Assembly: GCA_003991915.1 (NCBI GenBank)
Contig: RQTK01000142.1
Location: forward strand, 375,383 to 439,382
Direction of reading: 5' to 3'
DNA length: 64,000 nt
Origin: Elysia chlorotica
Taxonomy: Eukaryota; Mollusca; Gastropoda; Plakobranchidae
The notes below the pieces were generated by a model. It ran no database searches and was not told the DNA's origin. It saw only the letters and a list, made by a program, of their open reading frames with translations. Of the stretch, positions 25,221 through 36,140 are shown piece after piece. Positions within the stretch are counted from its first letter, which is position 1, and each line of letters opens with the position of its first letter. The position numbers and the translations under genes were made by a program.

Positions 25221-25539
25221 CTGTAATAATATTAACAATTATAAAAAGTAAGGTTCGCGCGTAAGTAATAATTCTTGGTTAGTCAGAGAATCAGAAAGTA
25301 GGCACGGTTGCTACGGTTTGGAAAAACAAAGGAGATAGAGAAAGGGAGATTTTAGTTAGAAGGCAGCCACATTCAGAGGAGCAATGCACACAGGCATACA
25401 ATTATTGTTTTCTATAATCATAATTTTTTTTTATATAAATGTAGAGCAATGGAAAAAAATCTTAGTTCAACAAAGCGTAATGCTTTCCTAGTTTATTCTC
25501 TTTAGAGCGAGGGAGAGAGTTCTCTTCCTCTCTCCGGAT

Positions 25540-25800
25540 TTAACGTCTCCTAGGTTCCTCTGGGGGATTTTATACGGCGACGGGCACCAAGACTGACGCC
25601 TGACAATTTTATGTGCTGCCACACACGAGGCAGGATTCGGATAACATGACTCCTGTCTCAGCCGGTCACATTATACTGACACCGACCCAACGATTTACAA
25701 AGGACGAATATCGGACAAATAAATCTACCGATCGGGGGATTAGATCCTCGGATCCCCTGATCTGGAGACCAACGCTCTACCTCTTGAGCCAGTTCGTCCC
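25540..25800 (-). mobile_element. Family A SINE, nearly full length
   Basis: Minus-strand head GGCTCAAGAGGTAGAGCGTT is clearly tRNA-like, with box-B remnant GGATCTAATCCCC. The body has GGGTCGGTGTCAGTATAATG, GAGACAGGAGTCATG and GTGGCAGCACATAAAATTGT. The 3' part (GTCGCCGTATAAAAT...GAGACGTTAAATC) matches the subfamily of the interrupted copy at 62950-63420. Confidence 0.85.
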
Positions 25801-26561
25801 TCTTTTCAAGCTTAACGTTCCCTAGTCTCTTGAATACCAAGAGTTGATAAGAAAGCACAAGACAAGTGCTTGGCTGAAGGTATATAGGAACTGATGAAGA
25901 GAAGAAGCCAGCAAAAGCGGACGAAGAAAAAAATATGACACATTACACAAGAAAGTCGCCGATCGGAAAAAGATGTACGAAGCAAAAAAGAAGTGGACAA
26001 ATGGAAAAAATGTAGGGCCAATATTTAACTGATACTGGCCTGTCCAGAAGAAAACAGGGTAACCTGTTCAGTGATCTAACTCGCAACATGCCGATTATAA
26101 ACTGCGGACTTATCGCTGGAACACCGTGTCTCCATATCACAGAGCGCACAGAACTACACACTGTGTATTTAAATTCAACCTCAAACGCATACATCTAGAC
26201 GACAGGTCTTGACAGGTGTTTACTCACATCTAATGCTTTCTCAAAATAATGCTAAACCCAAAAGCAATTTGTTGAGGAACTTCGGAAGAATAATAATTGA
26301 AAAAAATTAATTATAAGTAACCTAATTTAAAGAATAAGAAAAAAATATCGCCTCAGTTAAATAAAATGGATATTTTTACACGTTAATAATCATAGGTTTT
26401 CATTGCAGCTCGTTCCAACCAACCTAAAAAATTGAGAAAAGTTTGATCCATCGACTCTGTGAGCTTCGGTAGCTTATACCTCTTATTCTTTTTTTAATGT
26501 TTTTTTTTTCTTTGTTTTTTTGTTGTTTTTTGTTCAATTGATACCATCCTTTGGACACCAA
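25801..26561. other. Intergenic stretch
   Basis: A-rich then T-rich sequence. Open frames on the minus strand (25812-26194) show no domain. Nothing else is recognised. Confidence 0.5.
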
Positions 26562-26667
26562 GGGTAGAATACACGAACAAGACGTAGCTTACGTCTTGTT
26601 GTAACAATATTAGAATAAGAAGGCTTACGACGAGGTGTAAGCTACGTCATGTTTGTGCACTCTACCC
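26562..26667. mobile_element. Short palindromic element, copy 2 (MITE-like)
   Basis: Arms 26562-26592 and 26637-26667 are inverted repeats, 27 of 31 positions matching, with outer ends GGGTAGA and TCTACCC. The centre TAACAATATTAGAATAAGAA followed by GGCTTACGACG is shared with the copy at 4693-4788. This is the best preserved of the three copies. There is no coding capacity. Confidence 0.8.
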
Positions 26668-27767
26668 CAAATCTATAAGGGAAAAAATGATCGACGGTAG
26701 GCACCACGCAGTTCGCTTTAAGAAAGCCCAACTTCCTACAACGAACTCGGCTGCAACACCTCAGGTCACAACTACTGTACACTGATGGTAGGACACTTTA
26801 GATGTAATCTTCTCTTGATACACGCGGCGCGATACATTGCACATTGTACATAAACACAGTGCCCCGGGGGTGAGAGACAGGTTGACGCGCTATTGTCTAG
26901 TTATCCCATCAAAGGTGTTGGGAACTTATGAAGAGCCTTTGAATAGGGCGTCCGTTACCTGCATTAAGTGGAGAGTGCATTATTGATGAAAGACAATGCT
27001 ACTCTCCTTGCTGCCAAGCCATCTCCCGTGAAAGCAAAATTCACAAATTCTTACAAATTCTTAACATTTTTCTCTATGAATACGAGTAAGGTTTACAAGT
27101 AAAAGGGGATAAAGGTTACTTATATGCCTTTTTATTAACTACAGTGCACCTCGGACTCAAACAATTATTGTTTGTTTATGTTTTGTTTTGTTTTGTTTTG
27201 TTTTCAATTCACGTGGTTCTCTTAATGTAAGGTTGTTGAAGTCATTGACAAATCAGTTTTACCAATACGGTATCGGCACATGTAATGCATTGCACATTCA
27301 GTTGCGGAAAGTACAGATATGTTTCGCCCCAAAATTTCACAAATGACTAGTCTATAAGTTTGCCAGCAATATTTGTACATCATATTGAAAAACTCGTCCC
27401 AATTACCCAGTGAATACTTGAGGCTTGAGGGCTGCTCTATTGCTTACTCTGCAGTGAAACAGATACAGTGCATTCTGACGTCATAGATTTTAGTTCGCGT
27501 TGAGAGAGCTGATTTTCCCACAACGAACTGCGCAGCGAGCAACCACTTCGGGAAAATACTCTACATTTTGAAAATGAATAATCACAATAATTATCATTTG
27601 TGATGCTTGCACTATCTTGTTTCATTTTGCAATGTTTTGTGCAAATTGATAACAACTTTCAACAATCAAAGAGAAGTTAGAGAATTATTCCTTGCTCTAT
27701 TGAGTAATGACATAGTTACTTCCCTTCATGACGTGTATTATTTTAAATATTTATTGGTTTCTTCGCT
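26668..27767. other. Intergenic stretch
   Basis: Two moderately GC-rich patches (26690-27020 and 27440-27550) lie in AT-rich DNA. No coding sequence or named repeat is recognised. Confidence 0.45.
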
Positions 27768-27998
27768 TCCAACTACAGCAACCAGTCTATTGTTCGAACG
27801 GGTCCCAAGACTAAGTCCAACAAAAATGTGTGTTGCCAAGCAGAGACAAAATGGGATATTAAGGACTTCTGTCTAAGACGGTAAAATTAAAGGGATACCA
27901 ATTCAGCCAGTAGGGAAAAAGTGGCCAAATCAGAAATCGAACTTGGTAGTTCCAGATTAAAAGCAGCGCGTTCAACCATCTCATCTGCCTCGCTGTAT
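27768..27998 (-). mobile_element. Family A SINE, diverged
   Basis: Minus-strand tRNA-like head (GGTTGAACGCGCTGCTTTTA, box B AGTTCGATTTC) and body (CTACTGGCTGAATTGG, AGACAGAAGTCC, CTTGGGACCCGTTCGAACAA). Confidence 0.7.
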
Positions 27999-28058
27999 TT
28001 GTTGTGGTTTTTTTCATCTTATTTTATAATTTTAATTCTTTTTTATCATCAGTATTAC

Positions 28059-28060
<2 letters not shown>

Positions 28061-28109
<49 letters not shown>

Positions 28110-28240
28110 TGCTATTGTTGTTGCTGCTGTTGTTGTTGTTGTTGTTGTTGTTGTTTTTGTTGTTGTTGTTGTTGTTGTTATTATTATTATTATTATTATT
28201 AAACTTATTATTATTATTAAATTTATCGTTACTTTTATCA
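28061..28240 (+). repeat. Compound (ATT)n-(GTT)n-(ATT)n microsatellite
   Basis: Trinucleotide repeats switching between ATT, GCT/GTT and back to ATT, next to the 5' end of the SINE above. Confidence 0.95.
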
Positions 28241-28730
28241 TAATACAGATACGACTAGTACTTCAACAGGGCTACTATGTGTAACTATTGGTGTAAATGT
28301 TTTTATTATACCTTAGGCTACTACGATTTTTCATGATCGATCCATGGAGTTGGCTCTAAATGGTTATGTAGATCGTGTCCAGTATGTCTAGTCTGCTATG
28401 TGGGATGTGTTACTATTAAGTAGGTGTCAATTTTGTCTATGCTATAATGACCTGATTCTTGTATAGTTTGCCCGGTGTTTTGTTTCTACTTTTCTGTCAG
28501 AAAGTTGTCCAATGATGATAATATAATTAGCAGTATTGAGGCTAAGAGTGGCTTCAAGTTTAAGTTAGTTGTAATCCATTACATAAATTCTACTCATCTA
28601 CTAGGTTTGACAATCAATCACATAATAGCTTTGTTAATTTTTGTTTTGTTTTGTTGTTAATTTGCCTGCCGGCTCTTTTTAAACCTTGATCATTGCAGTA
28701 AAGCAACTTTTTTTCCTTGAAGATATAAAG
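28241..28730. other. Intergenic stretch
   Basis: AT-rich sequence with no recognised feature. Confidence 0.6.
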
Positions 28731-28790
28731 TAAGATAAGATAAGATAAGATATACTTTATTGTCCATCCAAGGAAAATTTAACTAATGTG
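28731..28790 (-). mobile_element. Possible LINE 3' tail (TTATC repeats)
   Basis: On the minus strand, AATTTTCCTTGGATGGACAA, then TAAAGTATA and (TCTTA)n, resembles the 3' termini of Rex/CR1-type LINEs with a pentanucleotide tail. Only the tail is recognisable. Confidence 0.45.
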
Positions 28791-29204
28791 TGAAGTGTAA
28801 CCTAAGTTATGAGAAGTCGTCTTTCCTTGCCATATGTCTGCTTGATAATCAAATAATATCGCGTATAAATAAATTAATATCTGAATTGGAATAGATTTAT
28901 CCAAGATGCTGCCTATTATTTTTTTAAACTTTAGAATTAAGTCAGGAGAAGTAGAGAGTGTTTAGCGTTTTCTTATCTTTGTTATTTTTTTTTATTCATG
29001 CTTTGAAAATTCCAATAAAAGATTTATTTTTTTAGAACCGTCCTTGTTTTGATTTGTGAGTGATAGTGTTGTTATCGTTAGTTGAGAGCCCTTCGTTTTG
29101 AAAGTTAGACCACATATAATATATATGCCCATAACAGAAGCTTCAAAAGTAAAACATTAGAAATAGCTAAATATTATTATTAATCTCTATTTTGTAACTG
29201 TGTC

Positions 29205-29325
29205 TCTATCACTCTCTCTCTCTCTCTATCTTTGATAAATTAACTAAATGTCTGTCTGTCTGTCTCTCTCCTCTCTCTCTCTCTCTCTTTCTCTCTCCGT
29301 TTATCCTTTCTCTTTCTCTCCTCTC

Positions 29326-29366
<41 letters not shown>

Positions 29367-29385
29367 TCTTCTTCCCTCTCCCTCT
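29205..29385 (+). repeat. CT-rich array running into an assembly gap
   Basis: CT, TGTC and CTTT units that end abruptly at the run of N. Frames through it are artefacts. Confidence 0.95.
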
Positions 29386-29629
29386 NNNNNNNNNNNNNNN
29401 NNNNNNNNNNNNNNNNNNNNNNNNNNNNNNNNNNNNNNNNNNNNNNNNNNNNNNNNNNNNNNNNNNNNNNNNNNNNNNNNNNNNNNNNNNNNNNNNNNNN
29501 NNNNNNNNNNNNNNNNNNNNNNNNNNNNNNNNNNNNNNNNNNNNNNNNNNNNNNNNNNNNNNNNNNNNNNNNNNNNNNNNNNNNNNNNNNNNNNNNNNNN
29601 NNNNNNNNNNNNNNNNNNNNNNNNNNNNN
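29386..29629. other. Assembly gap (244 N)
   Basis: Unresolved bases, on the left bordered by a CT array and on the right by CAGCAGCATAATGG. Confidence 1.
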
Positions 29630-29883
29630 CAGCAGCATAATGGAGATCCCAAAACCTTTTCTATTTTAGAAGAGCACTATAATTTTCACTTTGATTCTGG
29701 TTCAGAGTTCACAATGCATACATGTATTTCGTTTTAACCTTGCCAGGTTCATATCTTGTATTTTTAAAGAACTTTTAGCACTTAGGGCCTAACATAGATG
29801 TGTTGATATTACCTAGAAACAGTAGATATAGACAATATAATTATAAGTATGAAATAAATATTGCTATTGTAGGACTTGCATCA

Positions 29884-29999
29884 TAGGGTCCGTAAATAGA
29901 ATGTCGCGATAGTTTACAACTATTCGCAAGAATATGCAGATAAGAGGGTTTGAGACGAGTCGTAATCCCCGACGACGTTGCACTTGCGGCCCTATATCC
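29884..29999. mobile_element. Short palindromic element, copy 3, diverged
   Basis: Outer ends TAGGGTCCG and CGGCCCTA pair, and the arms contain AATGTCGCGATAGTTTAC against GTAATCCCCGACGACGTT. The centre (CAAGAATA...GATAAGAGGGTTTGAGACGA) resembles the centre of copies 1 and 2. Pairing is clearly weaker, so this is an older copy. Confidence 0.5.
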
Positions 30000-30210
30000 G
30001 TAGATCTAGCTCCTTGGGTTCAGTCTCTGTAAATGAGAGAAAGTAAACTGAGATTTTTTTTTCTTAGATGAACAGCAAAATCAAATCTCATAGCAACACC
30101 CAAAACATCAAAAGTGGCAAAAGTAAAACAATAGTGTGTATGTATGTAGGTATTAGATGCTAAATAGCGAGTAAGGTTCTCTAACAAATACACCATAAAT
30201 AGATAATATC

Positions 30211-30339
30211 TATCTTTGTACCTATCTTTTTATTATATTCTAAAGTTAAATTAAACAAGTAAGTATTGATAAATTGTAGAAAGATTGATAGTATTGATAA
30301 ATTGTAGAAAGATTGATACGGCAATTAAAAGATAGGTAC

Positions 30340-30415
<76 letters not shown>
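30211..30415 (+). repeat. 20-bp inverted repeat, 28-bp tandem duplication and (GATA)n array
   Basis: TATCTTTGTACCTATCTTTT (30211-30230) is the exact reverse complement of 30327-30346. Between them, a unit starting GTATTGATAAATTGTAGAAA occurs twice (30263 and 30291). The right arm leads straight into about 18 GATA units. Confidence 0.93.
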
Positions 30416-30416
<1 letters not shown>

Positions 30417-30534
30417 CAAGCGTACTTTGATCAAAGTTACAAAGCAAGATGAGGATGTGTGGTTGAAATAAACACTATGATGAACAAAACTCTTTGCAAA
30501 TCATGCTGTTACGGTATCGGAGATTAAGGTCGGG

Positions 30535-30905
30535 ATGTGTGTAAACTCCTGTTGGCAGTGTCCCCCCGCAGCCCCTCCTCCCCGCCCCGAGATGCCCATT
30601 AGACGCACGGAGGCGTGAAAAAACCCTGGCGGCGGCGACAGCACCTTTAATAAGTGACTTAAGACTTGACTTCAATCCAGTCAATCCCTCATAGGATGAC
30701 CCTAAAGCCATTGTCCTGTGTGGCTTGGCAGTGGGTAACCCTCTATGGGCCACACCATTAAGTGGATGACAGGTCTCCCCTCCAGCTTTTGATGCTTCCC
30801 TGGTGTCGAGGCAGGGCGCTGAGCTGCTTCTCCCTGGAAAATGAGCTTTGAAAGGAGGGAGAGGAGGCGTTGAAAGGAATTATTGCCGCAGAGACAGTGC
30901 GCTTG
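30535..30905. promoter_or_regulatory. GC-rich island with Nkx- and Meis-like motifs
   Basis: Sharp GC-rich block in AT-rich DNA. It contains TTAAGTGG (30758-30765, Nkx2-type) directly followed by TGACAG (30767-30772, Meis/TALE-type), and CTTTGAAAGG (TCF-like) near 30847. No coding frame with recognisable domains. A conserved non-coding element is the favoured reading. Confidence 0.35.
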
Positions 30906-30938
30906 AGTGTCCGCGTAAAACACACAATTTTATCCTGT

Positions 30939-31420
30939 GTTTATTGCTTGGAGAGTTGTCTATAGTTAGGTCTTTTAAAGGGTGCTTGAAAGGTAGACAT
31001 ATACGAGATTACAATGGAAAGAATTAAAACTTCTCAGTTAAAATACGCAGGGCATTACCCCAAGATTTAAACACAATTTGAATAGTAAGCCTTCATTAAA
31101 TAAAAAGTTTAACTTAATATTTTTTTAAGGAAATAGTTAGTATCCTGAGATTAAGTATTTTCAAGAATATAAGTATTTTCCTATAAAATGTTTATTCAAA
31201 ATAATAAATTGGTGGCGCTTGTTATAGAAAACATCATTCCAGTGTTTATTATTCGACCATTGTCTATGGTTAGAGTTTTAGAGAGTGCAAGAGAGGTAGA
31301 TATACCATGCGATCACAATGGACAAAAATAAATTGGTCTTCTTAGTTAAAAATGCAGACAGCTTTTGGTTATTGTTAAAGATAAAATATTAAAAAAAAAA
31401 CACTCTTCAATTGTATTTAC
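30939..31420 (+). repeat. Diverged tandem duplication, period about 304 bp
   Basis: The block near 30940-31050 (TGTTTATTG...TTGTCTATAGTTAGG...AAAGGTAGACATATACGAGA) is repeated near 31243-31350 (TGTTTATTATTC...TGTCTATGGTTAGAG...GAGGTAGATATACCATGCGA). Similarity is patchy, so this is an old duplication. Confidence 0.65.
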
Positions 31421-31884
31421 TTACATAAAATAACAAATGGGGCATTCCATCATCTACTGTTTTGTCCCGATATGAGATACGTACTTAGCTTAAGTGCACG
31501 ACCCTTTCTACATAACAATCACTCCATCTTAACACTTTACTATTGTTAATCTATCTTGGTCTATCTACCCTTATACTTAGCCTGCCTACATTCTTTGCGT
31601 ATTCGTACTTAAAAGTGTTTAATAGGTATATGAAACTATTTTCCCTACTCCTTTTTCTCTCTAGCTTTTGCCATTTGCTATATCTTCCTTTGTTTTCTCT
31701 TCTCAATTCCTATTCATGTAATTATCTACGTATTTTTACATCTCTTCTGACTAATGTTTCTTTTGACGTCACCATTTATTTTTTAATTAAAAAAAAAAAA
31801 GTTAACTACGTCGCCTATACGTGGTACACAAACTAGACACTAAAATGAGTTTGGATTTCTCATTGCCCGCTTACTGCCTAATAC

Positions 31885-32190
31885 ACTTCAGATGTAGGGC
31901 GATAGCTTGCGGATGTGACAAGTTCTGGCCGGGGCTTCACAGCTTGCTTCGCCGATCAAATCTTCGGCCCCCTGCGGATATTCCCCATTTTCCACCATTC
32001 CGAGCCTTTTCCAAGCGACAGCAATGGAAGTGGAAAAACACAAGAACAATGGGCTTTTCCTGTAGTCGGCAGCAGTTCGGAGTGACACCCTAGCCCGCCA
32101 CACCACGCCCGACGGTGCATGTCCGCGCCGACCTCGCCAGGTTTGGGATCCAGAGGGCTTGCTCTGCAACGCCGGACTTGCTTTCATTTT
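31885..32190. promoter_or_regulatory. GC-rich island with SOX- and TEAD-like motifs
   Basis: GC-rich block with CATTCC (31996-32001, TEAD-type) and GAACAATGG (32044-32052, SOX-type). Open frames on both strands show no domain. Possible regulatory element. Confidence 0.3.
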
Positions 32191-32499
32191 TTTTGGGTAC
32201 AGTTGTAATATGTTTTGTTCGTCAACGTTTCAGTACGTTATGATAGTATTAGAAATTTCGCTAGGGTACAATCTTCTTGTTTCCAGGCAAGCTACTATTC
32301 CAGTTCTCCTTTTTCTATTAATGGTAAACGACTGAACAATAAATTATATGTTATGTTATATTAAGTACTCATTTTTTTTAAACAACCAATTGTGTAAAAG
32401 TTACTGATCTTTTTTTTTCTTCAAATATGATGCTCCCCGAAGTCTACCAAGTGCATAACTGCACTGCCCCAATAATTAAGTGTTTTAAGAGGGTTCCAT

Positions 32500-32830
32500 G
32501 AAGGCAAAGTCTCGGGGCGGAGGGGGGGAGGTTGGAGGCAAATGAGGCAAATGAACAAATTTTCGGGAAAATGATTTGTCACCAGGGGTCAGGCGCAGAT
32601 TATTCAGTTGTTGTGTTGCGTATGTACCAGCGTGGAAGCTCCAAGGCAGGTGTCTGCCCGTGAAAGCGATAGCCCTGATGGTCTGTGGGTCCGTGGGCCT
32701 GTGTCTGGTGCTGTGTGGTGCGGCCTGCCCAGCGCCTCCACTCGCCCATCTGCAGGCCAAGCTCGGCATCCTTTGTGCTGCGTGCTGCAGGTTTCTGGCT
32801 GGCTGAGCTTCCTGGTGGTCGAGTCTCGCC
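32500..32830. promoter_or_regulatory. GC-rich island
   Basis: A strongly GC-rich block with long open frames on both strands (up to 115 codons) that show no domain, which is expected by chance in GC-rich DNA. Possible conserved non-coding element. Confidence 0.25.
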
Positions 32831-33821
32831 AAGCTAATCCCCCGTTGGGAGATATAAAAAATTTTTTTTTAAAGAACTGGAGTGGAGGCAGGGTTTCAAT
32901 ACTGGGAATGGACTAGAGAAGCGAAAAGGTACCCAGACAAAAACGCAGTGTTTTAATATGCCTGAGATATTTGCTAGGCGTTGGCTTAGTATTGGAATTA
33001 AGTTATGGACATCTAAATAATTGTGTGTCATGCACTCACAGTTTAATATTACGTCTATGAAATGTATCATTTAGAAAATAGAATGTTGTTCAGTTCAAAA
33101 GGATGCCATGTAATTGCAGCAGTCAATAGACTGATGTTTTAACGATTGGAGAGAGACTGCCATCTTTTTTTCAACGCCTTACTCTTTCATGGAGTTACAA
33201 AGTATGCTTGAAACTTGCGTGTTAAAGACGTTTAAACCTTCATCTGAAGAAAAAAAAAGTCTGAAAGCTTTCATCATTTCATAAATTTTACGTAAGTCCC
33301 CTAAATTGCTACAAAGAATTCTACGGAGATAGCAGATTTTCTGCCCCGCCAAAAGTATAACATCACATTAAAAATAGAACGTCAACCTCCCTGCATGTCA
33401 GTCCAGCGATCCTCCGACTTGTCTTTTCGGTGCCCGAAGCTTCTTAATCCTGGTTTGTTTTGTACATGACTTAATTAATTTGATATGTTTCTGCAGTAAT
33501 TGCATTTCCACAAACTAAACGATTCGTTTCAGAGAAACAGCATCCAATGATATTCCTCCATACGGTACCAATGTTTGGATAATCTGGACCGGGCGCAGGG
33601 CTGGTGGTTGATTGTACGCCGACCACCCGCTTCAGTGAGAGCCCAGGGCGACTTGTCGGGGCCTACAGGTGAGCATCTGGTGATCTGGATATCTGTTGGA
33701 GGGGAAGTTGGAAAGATCGCCCAACTGCAATTATTCTACAACTATTGTTCGTTGACATCGTCATTTTTTTCACGCTGAAAAACTATGGTTCAAATCTATT
33801 GATTTACTCAAATAAACATGA
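32831..33821. other. Intergenic; small GC-rich patch at 33575-33690
   Basis: No gene is recognised. The patch at 33575-33690 is GC-rich and lies close to the GAT array. Confidence 0.4.
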
Positions 33822-33826
33822 ATGAC

Positions 33827-33902
<76 letters not shown>

Positions 33903-33921
33903 TAATGATGATGATGATGAT
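33822..33921 (+). repeat. (GAT)n microsatellite
   Basis: About 30 GAT units with one short interruption near 33902. Asp- or Ile-rich frames are artefacts. Confidence 0.98.
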
Positions 33922-34739
33922 CGTGTTTCATAGAGAGAAATACAAACGCGCAATTCAGCATCGGGGCAACACAAAAGGGATAAGTTTTTTTCGTTTTGGT
34001 ACTCTAGTAGTCGGAAAGAATATTAGGCTTTTCACCAAGCTGTACACTACAGCTGATCGAAAAAGTTTCGACATCACCACCAGATAGCTAGGATAAAACT
34101 CGGAGAACTCAGTGTTGCCAGTAATCCGCTTCACTGTTTGCTCCACGCACATTAAAATAGCATATTTATTTCAAAATTTTGCTCTTTCTAGAAATTTAGG
34201 TTTAGAGCTGAACTGCTCCCAAGGTTGATTTCATTAACAAAAATAAAAGTTTTTGAAAGTTATGTTTAAAAAAAAGGCATAGAATCCAATTTTGTTTTGA
34301 TACGATGTACACTATACACTTTTTGTGTGCGTTGATTATACGGCATTTTATGGGCTTGCCTTGTCCGAATTTTCGGTTCAAATGAAATTATGTTTATCAG
34401 ATTTCTATATAATTGCAAAGGCAAACAGTTACAAAAAGTCACATAAGTATTATGTAATATATATTGTACAGATGAACCAGCACCCGCTGTATTATTCTCC
34501 CCACTACTAACTATAAACCTGATCGATGTCACCAATAAGTACCATCGATACAGGTTCTAAGCTACAGCAACAAGCTGCTTACAGTAATTACTCATCACCA
34601 ACGCAAGATGATAGCGACTCCATCGCATCCACTAGTGTCGTGGTCATCATTATTATACCACGGTTTTTGTAATAACATTTTCGTTGACTAACATTGTGTT
34701 CGAAAAGTATAACAAGAAAATCTATCAAAATTTATCAGG
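33922..34739. other. Intergenic AT-rich stretch
   Basis: No feature is recognised; short open frames on both strands lack domains. Confidence 0.55.
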
Positions 34740-35060
34740 AACGCTTAGACAAGGCGCGTGTGTAAAGTAGGCCACAGTAAAACTGATGCGAGTTTCCCCA
34801 ATTTGCCGCGCTTCCCACCCGGCGTTGTGAGAATGGGCGAGAGGACCTCTATCTCACCAAAATAATAATAAGCCTCAATCTTCAGGGCTCGTTTTCTCAC
34901 AACCTCACGGGTGATTTACTGGGTCGCCTGCCCACGGAGGCGTGAGACGTGAGTAGGGAGGACGGAGGTCGATCGAGACCAGGGGTTTCACCCACTTACC
35001 CTGTAACAAGCACTCGGGGCCGACGTTTGATAAAACACCACCCAACGAAATATGGGAAGA
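34740..35060. promoter_or_regulatory. GC-rich island
   Basis: GC-rich block including CCACCCGGCGTTGTGAGAAT and GGGTGATTTACTGGGTCGCC. No coding content recognised. Possible regulatory element, weakly supported. Confidence 0.22.
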
Positions 35061-35639
35061 AATCACTGGGGTCACCTGAGACTGGAGACAAAAAAATCAC
35101 CAGCTAACATCGAGACAAGTAACTCTTGGTTTAAGCATACAAATGGACTGCATTATACATTTTTCACAAAATGGAGGGATGGTTGGACCTTGGTAATATT
35201 AAACATCTATAACTTTTATCGAACATCTTATTAGTTTCATCACGTCTACTTTAATCGCTCAAGTTTTGTTGACACTATTACCGTTTTATATCTGCTTTCA
35301 CAGGTTGACATAGGCGCGACGCGTTTTTAAAGTGTCGACTAAAAGATAATGATATATTTTTAATAAATAACAAACAGCATAATCAAGTTTCAGTACATGT
35401 ATATTAGTCATAAGAATACAAATGATATGAAAATTGCTGACCCCTTTTGGGAAAATATACCAATGCTATAGTTTCGACTACTGTGATCCGATCAATATTT
35501 TTTTTCTCATTTTATAAAAACTATAATTTATATATATATATATATCAGTTTGTACTATGTACAGGTAAATCCCCCAGTAATAAAATTTCAATTCCCAACA
35601 AGGTGTGCAGTCGAATTTCTTCAAACTGGGTTACCTTAC

Positions 35640-35830
35640 TAAGCATGCACACCTTTCTGAAAGTAGACCAACTAAACTGCGGATGGTGCTGTTTGCGAGA
35701 GGTGCGGGGCTCCGTGTTGATTGAGCACACAAGACGTGATGATGAGCTTTGTTTGTCGCACGACCTGGCCCGGCCCGGGACTCCTCGCCCGATGATTGGA
35801 CCTCGCCCAGCCTCGTGAAAAATCACAAAG
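35640..35830. promoter_or_regulatory. GC-rich island upstream of a SINE
   Basis: GC-rich block (densest at 35690-35820) with overlapping open frames on both strands and no domain. Possible regulatory element. Confidence 0.22.
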
Positions 35831-35889
35831 GGGGGTAATGAGGGTGGCACACACAGCCGTACATACATACGCCGGCGCACTCAACTAGT

Positions 35890-36140
35890 ATGCTGGTGTA
35901 TGTAGTAGAGAAGTGGTCTCCAAATCGGGAGGTGGCAGTTTGAGCCTAAGATGAGACAAAATAAAAATGTGTCATACTTCGTCCCTTACTGGTTGGGTTG
36001 GTGTCCGGAAACGGAAGTCATAGTATCTCCAAACCGTCTGTGTGTGGCAGCACGTAAAATTTTCAGACGTTAGTCTTGGGACCTATCGTCGTGTAAGATC
36101 CTCCCTGAGAACATATGAGACGTTAAACTAAAACTAAAAA
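35890..36140 (+). mobile_element. Family A SINE, diverged head
   Basis: The body is well kept: TTACTGGTTGGGTTGGTGTC, GGAAGTCATAGTATCTCC, GTGGCAGCACGTAAAATT, CAGACGTTAGTCTTGGGACC, ending GAGACGTTAAACTAAAAC. The tRNA head is degraded (box-B-like GCAGTTTGAGCC). Confidence 0.8.
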
